DNA of 52,769 bases from Gnetum montanum (Eukaryota; Streptophyta; Gnetopsida; Gnetales; Gnetaceae): assembly GCA_015680685.1 (NCBI GenBank), contig MNCI01023672.1, forward strand, positions 440,731-493,499, read 5' to 3'. Numbering within the stretch: position 1 is the first letter of the stretch; each line of letters opens with the position of its first letter. This document shows, one piece after another, positions 34,182 through 44,545 of the stretch. Below the pieces are notes generated by a model. It had not been told where the DNA came from. It saw nothing but the letters and a program-made list of their open reading frames with translations, and searched no databases. A program made the position numbers and the translations under genes.

Positions 34182-34960
34182 TTGGGGTGCATGAAGGAAG
34201 TAAAGAATAATTGGGGTGACAAGCCCACAACCAATTACAAAACCTTCCTTAATGTGATAGGCCAAGTCAAGCAATCCCTCAAGAAAAATAATACAACCTT
34301 AAACTTATATGACTTCATCATGACTTCCACCACACATCGTGAGGCTTTAGTTAAAATTTTAACTTCCATCCCCATTAGTAAGGACATCCCCACTAACGAG
34401 GAAGCCATCCATGAAATGATGATTCCTCCCTCACCAAGGGAGGAGAAGTCAACATCCTTAACATTTCACGATAGCAAAATTAAGGTTAATTCCCAAAATG
34501 GTAAAGCAATTACATCCCCTTTATTCATAACCATACTTATAGGATAATTTAAAGTACATTGGATGCATGTTGAAGATGGAGTTACAACCAATGTCATCCC
34601 ATGTACCATTGTTCAACACTTGAGCTTAATTAAGCAGATACAACCTACAACCACCACAACTCTTAAATCCTTCAATGGATCAAGAGTTGCTATCAAGGGG
34701 TCTATGTCCTTGGATTTTGTAGTTGGGGAGCAATTCTCCACAACCGTCAACTTCTTGGTGGTGGAAAAGACACTAAGGTTCAACCTAATCTTGGGAAGAC
34801 CTTAGTTGGCTCAATTACAAGTTGTGTCCTCTTCCATCCATCAAGAAATTTACCTTCCTTATGAGGGAGGTAAAATAATCATTCATGATGATAACACAAT
34901 TTTCTTGGCTATTAACAATATAAATAATAGAGTAGGGGTCTAAAGTGGAGCTTCAAGAAG
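34182..34960 (+). pseudogene. Gag tail and protease of element F
   Basis: The first part (NLYDFIMTSTTHREALVKIL) matches SLYDLVMTSLAHCEALVQTL of E. After a stop at about 34547 comes the retropepsin-like block MHVEDGVTTNVIPCTIVQHL, then LDFVVGEQFSTTVNFLVVE, NLILGRP and HQEIYLPYEGGK, again as in E. The place of the usual D-S/T-G is V-E-D-G, so the catalytic Asp is uncertain. Downstream of about 34960 homology to coding sequence fades. Confidence 0.6.
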
Positions 34961-35924
34961 AAGCTCCCAACCATGAAGAGCAACAACCTAAGAAAGCAAA
35001 CGATGACAATGATAAGCAGTGAGTTGCATTATGGGATGAACTCCCTTTTAACATCATAAGCAAATGGAATGGTGAATATAAGCTTGTGTAGAGTAGGCCT
35101 TACTCACCCCCTAATCTTGCAAAGATTAGGAAGAATCTGCACAAGTGAAGTTCACCTTAACCTTTCCATGTCCCTATGACCAAATGCACTGATAACCATG
35201 TAGCCTTGCTTTTCTTTTGCAATTTATTATATCTTTTTATGCATTTTTTGTTTTACTCTTTATGCACGTAGCCTATGCATGTAGCATAAGTTCATTTGCA
35301 TTTTTACCTATTTGTTACAACCTTTCTTTATTTTTACTTATTTTATGAACATAAAAAAAGTCTTATAAATATACTTCTTTTTCATAACTAGTTTACTAAG
35401 ACCTTAAATTGGCATCATGGCCCACCATGGCCTTAAACTAGTAAAGATAATCACACAACATGGCCTGCTATTACCTTAAACTAGCAAAATCATAGTTTGC
35501 TAAGACTCTAAACTAGTGTCGCTATCCGCTAGGATGTTAAATTGGCATTATGGCCTACCATGGCCCTAAACTGGCAAAGTAACCAAAATGCATCATGGCC
35601 TACCATGGCCTTAAACTAGCAAAGCTATATAACTTGTACTTGTGATGGCCTAAAACTAGCAAACATCCTTTTTATTATTATATCTCTCTTTGCTTAGCCT
35701 ATTATCTCATCAATTACCTATTTAATGTTATAACCAAAACATCAACATAGCCATTCTCAACATTTACAACATTTATAACGTTTACTACAACTATATGTAG
35801 TAAAAATGTCAAAAAATAACAACCATCTATGACATAGTCTTGGCTAATCATAGCCATTAATATGAAAATAAAAACAAATAGCCAATAAGCTAAACTAATG
35901 GAGGCTGTTGAGTGGCATCTAGAG
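34961..35924 (+). repeat. Spacer of element F with tandem repeats
   Basis: Non-coding DNA following the protease. From about 35385 to 35690 a degenerate repeat recurs roughly five times (core GGCCTTAAACTAGCAAAG, preceded by CATCATGGCC). The minus strand of E has a related array (core CTAAGACTATAAACTAGC) in the same position after its protease. Homology to F is lost at 35925, where truncated LTR sequence of E begins. Confidence 0.55.
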
Positions 35925-36613
35925 GAGTTAATTTCAGGTGAAAATCTCATTGTTTGGTGCCTATTTTGGGTTCTTTCTGGTGGTGTACGCTGGGTTGCGC
36001 GCTGGGCATGCAGAGTACGTATGCTTAGCGTACAGGTCATGGAAGTGCATCATTTCAAGGTTGAAACTTGATTTTCAGGTGCCTGAGAGCTATTGGGGAC
36101 CCTGGTGAAGGTCCTGGGGGGTCTAGGTGCTCAATTCTAGCATGTTTTAACTCATTTTTGGGGCCCAAAAGTTGTTGTACGTTGGCTGCATGCTGGGCGT
36201 ACAGGAATGAAAGACCATCATTTGGAGCCAAAAATTTGATTTTCAAGTGCCTGAGAGCTACTGGGGACCTTGGGAAAGGTCCTGGGGGGTTCAAACACTC
36301 AATTCTGGCATGTTTTGAATCATTTTTGGGGCCCAAAAGTTGTTGTACGCTGGGCTGTACGCTGGGCATGTATAGACCAGCATATAGGATGCATTCTTAG
36401 TGAAAACCAAGTATTTTAAGCTCAAGATTTGCCAGGTTTAATGCTAGATGTCATTGTAGTCTTCTGTGGGCCCCAAGAAACTGTTTCTTATTGAGTTTGA
36501 CTCCATTTGAAGCTGTCTGTGAAGCCCTCAAGCTTCAGTCATGCTGGGGAGCATCATGACTTAGCTCGATTCTTGTTGGAGAAGTACTAAGCTCAGAAGT
36601 TTGTGGTGTTTTA
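35925..36613 (-). repeat. Truncated 3' LTR of element E
   Basis: 689 bases directly repeated at 43056-43744. The right edge (GTGGTGTTTTA, from GTGGTGTTTCA) is followed by the purine tract of E. The left edge at 35925 is not an LTR end: the partner continues a further kilobase to the primer site at 42000, so the U5 side has been deleted here. It contains two copies of a 168-base unit, starting at 36070 and 36238. Confidence 0.7.
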
Positions 36614-37814
36614 TTGTCCCCTCTTTGTTGATGCTTGGAGGAATTGACCCGAGAAGCGTCGACAAAGAAGTACAAAACACCACAAGCAACTTAGTAGCAT
36701 TGTCCTTCGACACTTGGCCAGATGTCATCGCACTGTGTTCAATAGTACATGGGATTGGGGAAATGAAGTTTGTAGCTAGATAGAGAAATGAAAATTGTGG
36801 GGATTGACACCTGATCAAAGGATTGTGCATGGTAAAGGAGATGCTTTGGTATGTATACGGGTCATGCTGATCCTTGTCAATAGCCATTGTTTAGCAGACT
36901 CGGAATCAAAACATGAGATGTATGTCCTTTGGTGGAACAAGACTCTTGATTAGTGTTTAAGAGGACTTATTGACCGCGTGATGGTGGGTTGCGTTCTCTG
37001 GAAGAATAGGCCCCTTGTTTGGTGTTAAAGAAAATCTATTTGTGGAGAGCCAAAGCTGTGCAATGAGATGTTACTTGAGCTTTTGAGACATGAGTACTTG
37101 TTTCCAAGACAACTGCCTTCCCGCCTAGGGCTTATGGGAAGTGCCAAGGGTCTTGTGGCTTATTTTGCTCTTTGCACTTTGTTCTTTGCTCTTTCTTTCT
37201 TTTTCTTTTTTGTTTTTTTTCATTTTTTTTTTGTTCTTTTTTGTTTTTTTATTCATTTTTTTCTTGTCTCTTTGTTTTTTGGCAAGAGCTTTCTTTCAAT
37301 TTTGCACTCATGTTCATGTGCCATATTGTGTGTTGCAATTACTTGAGAGTGTCGCAGTGTGTAATAGTGTGCTCAAAGTTTTGGGGTGTACTGGGTGTAT
37401 CTGGGAACTGTAACCGAGTAGGAAAAGGAATAAGAGTGTTGGGGAAATGGAGAATGTATTGGGAACAGGGAATGTACTTTTGAATAGATTGATTAACCTG
37501 GTTACGTGCATCAGAAACAATGTGGCACCTTGTCACCATGATGAAGTGTATTTGTGTACAAGCACCACTGGGTGTCATCCTACAAACGCAACTCCAAGAA
37601 GACAAGAAAACCACAAGTAAATGAGTTAGCGAACACTTCAGGCATGAATGTAACTGATGCAAATGGAGGCACCATGTGAAACTTAAGGCAAACAAAATGA
37701 GCAACAATAGTGTTGTCAGAGCTGGTGTGATGAATGATGCAGCAGCCATTGATGAAGAAATGTCATGAATTACAGTAGCAGATGAATGTGCCAGAAATGA
37801 TCTGGCCATTTTAT
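36614..37814 (-). other. Purine tract and 3' region of element E
   Basis: The minus strand has AAAGAGGGGACAAT next to the 3' LTR, a good purine tract. The plus-strand LTR edge TTGTGGTGTTTT (36601-36612) recurs inverted as AAAACACCACAA at 36674-36685. A T-rich tract on the plus strand spans 37170-37280. A 156-codon frame (37809-37339, minus) has a hydrophobic stretch near its start but no recognisable domain and no counterpart in F; I give it little weight. Confidence 0.5.
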
Positions 37815-38060
37815 AGTCTTAGCGGACTGTCGTGGGTTAGTTTTACATCATAACCCGTTGGACGTTGCTAGTTTATTGTCGTAGCGGACAGTACGATGCT
37901 AGTTTATAGTCGTGGCGGACTATGAAGAGGCAAGCTAGTTTATAGTCTTAGTGGACTTTGGTGAATGAGTATGATAGTTTAGTGTCATGTCGGACAGAGC
38001 TCTGTGGTGTCAGTTTACTGTCATGATGCCAGGACATTCCATGGTATCAGTTTTAAGTCA
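37815..38060 (-). repeat. Degenerate tandem repeats in the spacer of element E
   Basis: About five units with the plus-strand core GCTAGTTTATAGTCTTAGCGGACT, with unit lengths of roughly 45-55 bases and growing divergence towards 38060. The array follows the protease as in F (35385-35690). Confidence 0.6.
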
Positions 38061-38420
38061 TGATGCCAGAACTGCTCTGTGTGGATGCATGTGTGTGTGT
38101 CTGTATGATCTTGTAAACAAAAGCTACTAGAGAAAACAATATTAAATAGTAACTGCAGAAAACATGAACTGAAATGCACCAATAAATAGAAGATAATGTG
38201 AAACGGTGGTAGTTTAAGGCCTTTTCGGGCCATGAGAGAACACGTAAGCTAATACAATACAAACTAAGGCGACGTATGCATAACGAACAAAGGTGAAGAG
38301 TGGGCGGAGATCAGACATGTCTTTTTCCGTAGGGGAGTCTTGATTATGTAGTTGTTTCTTAGTCGGACATAGTCTAGGAGGCGTGCTAGTTTGCTCTAGG
38401 AGGCTTCCAGTTTTTACCCC

Positions 38421-38920
38421 TCATTCGGGCATTTTAGCTCTAGGTGTTGTGTTTGTTGTTGTGGGTGTTGCTTCAAGAAGCTCCTCTCTCAAGACCTGTG
38501 ACATGTCTATGTTGTGGTTAGCTTGAAAGGGAGTGTTGTTGCCATGTATAATGACTTGTCCACCTTCGTATGGAAGGCAAATTTCTTGATGTATCGGTGA
38601 GGAAACGGCTCGTTGTTGTGCTAGCCAAGGTCTACCAAGAATCATGTTGAAACTGGGCCTCTCTTCTATGACAGTGAATTCTGCGCTGGTGGGGAATTGT
38701 TCTCCTACCACAAAGGCTAAGTTAATCGTGCCCTTAACTATCCATTGAAAGATTTTAAACACATGGTTTCTGTTGGCATGATCTCATCCGCCATGCCTAG
38801 TTTGTCGATGATGGAGTATAGAACTATGTTTGTCATCACACCGTCATCAACATGCACTCTGCGAATGGTACATTGCCCAACACGTATACTAATCGATAAT
38901 GGAGCTGTTGTGACTTCCCC
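38421..38920 (-). pseudogene. Protease region of element E
   Basis: Retropepsin-like: VHVDDGVMTNIVLYSIIDKL near 38845-38785. A one-base shift follows near 38775, then LAFVVGEQFPTSAEFTVIE, MILGRPWLAQQ and HQEICLPYEGG. D-D-G stands where D-S/T-G is expected. The frame ends with a Thr-rich tail at 38421, and spacer repeats follow rather than RT. Confidence 0.65.
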
Positions 38921-41722
38921 TCATTCAGGGTTACGTTTAACTGCATCATCACGAAAGGCTAAGGTGTTTGAACCCAATCCTTGTGGTGTGTGTTTTGAAA
39001 TCATTGCACGGATGGATTCCATGTTAGCAAGGATGTCCTCTATAACAGGAATGGATGCTAATGTTTGTACCAAGGCTTCGCAATGAGCCAATGATGTCAT
39101 GACCAAATCATACAAGCTCATGGTTGTGTTCTTTTGTTCGAGCGTTTATTTCACCTGGGCCAGTGTAGCTACAAAGTTTATGTTGTCTACCGTTGTGTTG
39201 GTTGCCTCTGTATGGGTTGAGGGCTTAGGCCTGGTTTGTTTTGGATTAGGGGCAAGGCCCCTAGTGTTCAGTTGTTGTATACTAGGTGTGTCCTTTGTTT
39301 CAGCTGTGGGTGTTGTTCGTTGTTTATTTGTCCTCTTCTGTTGCCATTTGGTAGGCTTATTCGTGTTGTTGGCAAGGTTGACTCTTGAGGGAGGAGAGGT
39401 TGAGACTCTTCCTACAGTTGGGCTCAGGGTAAGTGAGGGGCCATCGCGTGGTGGCACTTTTATGATAAATGGGAGTTTAGGAGGTGTTGTTGTTGTTTGA
39501 CTAGCCTATTTTGGCACCTTGATAACGAAAGGTTTCTTTGCTATTGTCGTTGGTGCAACATGCCAGTTTAACATCTTAGCAGACGATTGTGATGGTACTT
39601 TGACCACAAAGGGTGTCTTCGATGCTTGGGATTGTGTTGCATCTGGCAAGTTTAACGTCTTAGCAGACGTATGAGGTGGTGGTACTTTGACCACCAAAGG
39701 TGTCGTCGGTGCTCTAGGTGGCACCTTGGTGATGATGGGAGGTCTCTTGCTCATAGAGGCAGAGGGGATCGTTGCCTTGCTAGGAGGCACACAGATCACA
39801 AAAGGTTGCCGCACAGGTTTAGGCTTACTATCTATGCCAATGGAGTTTATGACATAGGAGGTATCGTTTGTGCTGGGTTGATTCAAGGTGTTGACGTTTA
39901 GTTAACCCCATTCTATCATTGCTTGTAGATCATCCTTTAACGCATGGCAGGTGTCGGTATTGTGACCAGACATCTGGTGGTAGTGACATAATTGATCTAA
40001 TTTGAAGTGTCGTGGGACCGAGGGCTCATTTGGTGTTGCTAAGGTGGGGTTCCTCAGTAGCTCATAGTACCTATCGTGTCTTCGAAGAGCATTTTCTGCT
40101 ACTTGTTTGTATTGGATTTGCCCAGTTCTAAGGAGTTGCTCTAGTAGTTTAGAGGATCGCGTGGGTAGCAGCATATACTTAGAGCGATCCTTGCACTGAA
40201 AGTTGGGCCTTAAGGTGGCCCTTGTTGTTGCAGGTGGGTTGGTACTGGTGTTTGTTGTTTTTGTGCTTGCGGCTATAGTTTCCATTGTTGTCTGTTGTTT
40301 GGCAACATGCTGGTTCTTGTAAGCCACATAGGCGGGGGCATTGCTAGTTTGTGCAGCTTGTTCAATGTTCTTGATCTATGTGAACACTTGGCTCAATGTT
40401 TGAGTGCTTAGGTAGTACAGTTTTGACTTAATGAAGTCATTCATGGCTCCCTTCAGAATCATAAGCAAATACTTTTCAAGGATGGGCTCATGAAGTTCGT
40501 TAAAGATTGCACTCCATCGTTGGATAAACTTTTGCACAAGCTCAAGTGGTGCTTGTTTCACCTATATCAGAGTGTCTAAGGTTGCTTCAGGCTTTAGGTT
40601 GTACTTAAACCTGGTAACGAACTGATGTAACAGATTCTCAAGAGAGGATATGGAGTTACGAGGTAAGGCTCGGTACCAGTCCAAGGCTACGCTCGTTAAG
40701 GACATAGCAAACATGCGCAAGATTGCATGGGGCCAAGCTTGAAGCAATAGAGTTTCTGATCAAAATGTGACTAAGTGAGCATTTGGATCTCCCTTCTCGT
40801 TGTATTTGGTCAGCTGTGGAAGTGTGATTCCCTTGGGCAAAGCTCACAGTGGCACTGAAGAGCTAATTGGATCATCGTGGTAGAAGTCTAGTACTTTAAC
40901 TTGTTCAGTGTTTGCCATTTTGAGGTGCTTTACCTCTTCAACTAATGCTTGCATCATTTGTTTGGCTTCTGCCCACTCTTGAGCGGTAGGCAGATTAGTT
41001 GGTTGGGGAGGTTATTGGGTTGTCATTTGTTGCTATGGAGCAATGTTCAGAGTTGTGGTTGTGGGGTGTGGCACGTTGAAGTGAGTGGGTTGTTGAACAA
41101 GGGGTATGGTTCCTTGCCTAGCCACAAACTGTGAAGTAACACCCTAGATGTGTGGGGCCAATGTAGTGAAAGTGGCCCCATGCGTTTGCGCTTGTAGTAT
41201 GTACTGGGTGGAGATGGGTGTGGGTAATCTCTGTTGGGATACCGGTGCTTATGTGCTCATTGATACTTGGTGAGTGACCGTTTGTCCCATGCGAGGATGG
41301 AGTGATGGGTTCACGTAGGCATGGGGACTGAGGGTGTGGTATGAATCCTTAGGTTCATATTGTGCCTCAAAGTCATCTACATCATGTTGGTTTTGGGGCT
41401 CCTCGGTGGGTCACTGTGTATTTTGGCCCCTTGCTAGAAGGAGTTGAGAGATGAATCAATGGGGAGGCTCAGAAAGGGGGATGATGTCATATACAGAGGG
41501 GGAGAATTCATGACCTCCCATGTATATGCACTTGAAGTTTTGTTTTGCCTTCTGTTCTGTGTGGTCAATAGGAAGGTTGGCCTGAATCTTCACACAGATG
41601 TAGTTATACTGTTCTTGTGTGGGGACTATGAAGGCACGTGCACTAGAGTTTTGGGACAATTCCATGGTGATGTGTGCTTGGGCAACGTGATCCAAGTTGG
41701 TGGTAGTTAGTACTTAGACCAT
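38921..41722 (-). pseudogene. gag: gag of element E (Tat-like), one frame with stops
   Basis: A single phase is kept from ATG 41722 to 38921, interrupted only by stops. In order it shows an N-terminal block (QYNYICVKIQANLPIDHTEQ), a Gln/Pro/Thr-rich linker, and the gag core (40850-40376: SVALDWYRALPRNSISSLE, FKYNLKPEATLDTL, PLELVQKFIQRWS). A zinc knuckle CHYHQMSGHNTDTC follows near 39990-39950, of the CX2HX4HX4C type usual in Tat gag. A repetitive tail carries several copies of a PFVVKVP-like motif (39860-39420). F shares this order, so E and F belong to one family. Confidence 0.75.
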
Positions 41723-41982
41723 CTTGATGTTTGGTGCAAATTGCGGTGAATTCAGCTTTGAAACGGATGTGTTTTGTGTGTTTTTGTTGAAAAAACACTG
41801 TAGTGGCACTGTAGCAGCGTAAACACTGTAGCAACCTAAACCCTGTAGCAGCGTGAACACTATAGCAGAATCAACCCTCTAGCAGCGTGAACACTGTAGC
41901 AGCGTAAACACTGTAGCAGCGTGAACACTACATTTGAACAGGTAACTTGATCAGCGTTTCGATTAAACAAAAAACAAGTCAG
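41723..41982 (-). repeat. Leader of element E with a 16-17-base minisatellite
   Basis: From about 41790 to 41935 the unit CACTGTAGCAGCGTGAA repeats roughly eight times with small changes. It lies between the primer site and gag. Confidence 0.75.
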
Positions 41983-42000
41983 GCCCTCCTTCTAGTGCCA
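41983..42000 (-). other. Primer-binding site of element E (tRNA-Asn)
   Basis: Plus-strand GCCCTCCTTCTAGTGCCA equals the 3' end of plant tRNA-Asn (GCCCTCCTTCTAGCGCCA) at 17 of 18 bases. The less conserved site of F at 23779 matches the same tRNA. Confidence 0.8.
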
Positions 42001-43744
42001 TTTTCTATACCGTCCGAAATCGTCGGTCTCCGGCTGGAATGAAACAGAAACCAGGAGATCCCTAGACAAGCATAGAAGACCCTACCTTCGCTTGAGGGCA
42101 AGCTAGAATTAACGAAGGCAGAGTACCTTGGATGGTCCACACGCGGATCAGACAAGGATTTCCCCAACGTATGCCAATACGTAATATGCTGGGTTATGTG
42201 TAAACAGCGTAACTAATGTAAAACAAAGCGTAAACGTGAAGGAATGTAAACAATAAGCATGCAATAATGAATGAAAAACTATAACAAGTCTTAACAACAG
42301 AAATGTGGTAATATTATTACGAAACTGAAAGTTACAATGCACCGGTCTAGCGCAGTTGTGAATCTGACACAAGGCAGACGAAGAGCCCCGGTGGATGCAG
42401 AGGGATGATGGTGTGCTGGTTTGAACTGCGGGCATAGCATGAAGGTTGTATGCTTAGCGTGTAGGGTTGAGGTCCAGCGTATAGGTTTTTGTTTTGCTTT
42501 TTTCTCTCAATGTCTCTGGTTGTTTTTTTTGTTTCTGGTTTGCTCCAAATTGCCAACCCTGATCTAGTGAAAAATTCAGGTTTTTATGAGATCTTGGGCA
42601 TTAGATTCGGATCAGGAAGGAGATGAGTGGCTGTAAGGTGAGAAAAATTCAGATTGGGAGACAGGTGGTGCATTGACCAAGTGCAGGATATGTTACAACT
42701 GTACAGCGTGCTGCATGCCAACTTACAAGATGCCAGCGTACAGCATGCCAACGTACAGCATGCCAGCGTATAGCATGCTAGCATACAAGATGTCAGCGTA
42801 CAAGATGCCAGCATACAGGATGCTAGCATACAACATGCCAGCATATAGCATGCCAGTGTACAACATGCCAACATACAGGATGCTAGCGTACAGCATGCCA
42901 ACGTAGAGCATGCCAGTGTACAGGATGCTAGCGTACAGCATGCCAGCGTACACCAAAAATCTACCCAGTGTACACACATGAAAATGCTTCATTTTAAGGT
43001 CAAAACTTGACTTTTGGGTTCCTGTGATGATGCCCAATAGTTGCCCCACCTCCAAGAGTTAATTTCAGGTGAAAATATCATTGTTTGGTGCCTGTTTTGG
43101 GCTGTTTCTGGTGGTGTATGCTAGGCTACGCGCTGGGCATGCAGAGTACGTATGCTTAGCGTACAGGTCATGGAAGTGCATCATTTCAAGGTTGAAACTT
43201 GATTTTCAGGTGCTTGAGAGCTATTGGGGACCCTGGTGAAGGTCTTGGGGGGTCCAGGTGCTCAATTCTAGCATGTTTTAACTCATTTTTAGGGCCCAAA
43301 AGTTGTTGTACGCTGGCTGCACGCTGGGCGTATAGGAATGAAAGATCATCATTTGGAGCCCAAAATTTGATTTTCAAGTGCCTAAGAGCTGCTGGGGACC
43401 TTGGGGAAGGTCCTGGGGGGTCCAGACACTCAATTCTGACATGTTTTGACTCATTTCTGGGGCCCAAAAGTTGATATACGCTGGGCTATACGCTGGGCAT
43501 GTATAGGCCAGTGTACAGGATGCATATTTAGTGAAAACCAAGTATTTTGAGCTCAAGATTTGCTAGGTTTGATGCCAGATGTCATTGTAGTCTTCTGTGG
43601 GTCCCATGGAATCATTTCTTGTTGAGTTTGACTCCGTTTGAAGCTATCTGTGAGGCCCTCAAGCTTCAATCATGTTGGGGAGCATCATGACTTAGCTCGA
43701 TTCTTGTTGGAGAAGTACTAAGCTCAAAATTTTGTGGTGTTTCA
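42001..43744 (-). repeat. 5' LTR of element E
   Basis: It is bounded by the primer site (left) and by ...GTGTTTCA at 43743-43744 (right), after which D's integrase frame appears. It contains a 15-base minisatellite at about 42695-42950 and two 168-base units starting at 43201 and 43369. Only the right 689 bases have a partner at 35925-36613. The left end lacks a clear TG, and a gap of about eight bases before the primer site, as in F, is possible. Confidence 0.65.
42695..42950 (+). repeat. 15-base minisatellite in the LTR of element E
   Basis: About 17 tandem copies of CAGCATGCCAGCGTA with point changes (AAGATG, AGGATG, CTAGCATA variants). Because 15 is a multiple of three, all frames stay open here and give false repetitive ORFs. 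The core GCGTACAG also appears in the adjoining 168-base units. Confidence 0.9.
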
Positions 43745-44545
43745 CCAGTTAGTGACCTTGGCTTAGCCATTAGCTTGGGGGTGATAAGGTATAGTCAATT
43801 TATGTTCAACCCCTAAGCATTGCATTAACTTCCGAAATGTTGCACCTGTGAAGTGTGTTCCATTATCTGAGATAAGTGCACATGGCACACCAAACCTATT
43901 TATGACTTGTTGTTGCACAAATTGTGCAGCTATAGATGATGTACAGTCTATAACAGCAACTGCTTCAACCCATTTTGTTAGATAGTCTACAGCAATAATG
44001 ATGTAAGCTTTTCCATTGGACATTGGTGTAATGGGCCCCATAAAGTCTATTCCCCAAATGTCGAAGGGTTCTAAAGGTTGAATCCATTGTTGTGGATCCT
44101 CCATTCTAGTAGTCATTCCCCCATCACATTGGCAGTACTCACAAGATCGGACAAATTGATGGGCATCCCGAAATAATGTTGGCCAGTAATATCCTACTAG
44201 CAAGATCTTAATAACTATTCATCTCCCTGCATTATGGCCCCCACAAGGGCCCTCATGAGCATCGTGGAGAACTCTTAGTTGATCCACCTCGGGCACGCAC
44301 CATCGAACCAAGCCATCAAGATACACTTTGTAAAGTTGTCCGTTGATCTCCATGAAGTACTTGGCTTTGTGAGGAAACTGTCATTTCTTCCTAAAGTCTA
44401 GCTTCTGTGGTGTTTGTTGGGTAAGGAGATAGGTGAGAATGCTACTATACCAATTTGCTTTCGTGGGTTGGTTGTTTACTACACTAGCAAAGAGGGCCTC
44501 CTCAGGAAAGTGATCAGACATTACATATTCATCCTCTTTGCTATC
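43745..44545 (-). pseudogene. Integrase of element D, cut by element E
   Basis: The zinc-binding region is seen as LHDAHEGPCGGH ... RSCEYCQC near 44290-44120. The catalytic core follows: DIWGIDFMGPITP (first Asp), LISDNGTHFTGATF (second Asp), then PYHPQANG. The last part reads stop-A-K-V-T-N, where Athila integrases have N-G-Q-x-E-V-T-N, so the catalytic Glu reads Lys and a Gln codon is a stop. The frame ends at the edge of E's LTR (43744), so the C-terminal domain and D's 3' LTR are missing. Confidence 0.8.

Larger units (their letters stand above)
35925..43744 (-). mobile_element. Element E: Tat-like retrotransposon with gag and protease but no pol
   Basis: Minus-strand order: 5' LTR (43744-about 42001), tRNA-Asn primer site (42000-41983), leader with a minisatellite, gag (41722-38921), protease (38920-38421), spacer with tandem repeats (38060-37815), unassigned DNA, purine tract (36627-36614), 3' LTR (36613-35925, truncated). 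No RT, RNase H or integrase motif was found in any frame between protease and 3' LTR. E sits inside the integrase frame of D. It is therefore a non-autonomous gag-bearing element related to F. Confidence 0.7.

Noticed and set aside
36055-36400. Frames on both strands over the 168-base repeats in the truncated LTR of E, and the same at 43186-43474
   Set aside because: They follow from the duplicated LTR sequence. They lie in U3/R, repeat themselves with the unit, and show no known domain.
37068-37483. Phe-rich frames of 90-103 codons on the plus strand
   Set aside because: They are translations of a T-rich tract, not of a gene.
37339-37809. A 156-codon membrane-protein-like frame in the 3' region of E
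   Set aside because: It has a hydrophobic stretch but no recognisable family and no counterpart in F; the length is possible by chance. It is mentioned only within the region entry.
39099-39500. A 133-codon plus-strand frame rich in Val and Leu
   Set aside because: It is the antisense of the Thr/Pro/Lys-rich tail of gag in E, which stays in one phase with the rest of that gag.
41790-42950. A CRISPR-like array made of regular short repeats
   Set aside because: Units are head-to-tail without unique spacers and lie in an LTR and leader; the DNA is from a plant nucleus. They are minisatellites.
42584-43055. Long open frames on both strands with repeated Cys/Leu/Ala or Met/Tyr/Leu units
   Set aside because: They are produced by the 15-base minisatellite, whose unit is a multiple of three and has no stop in these frames; no start context or domain supports a protein.
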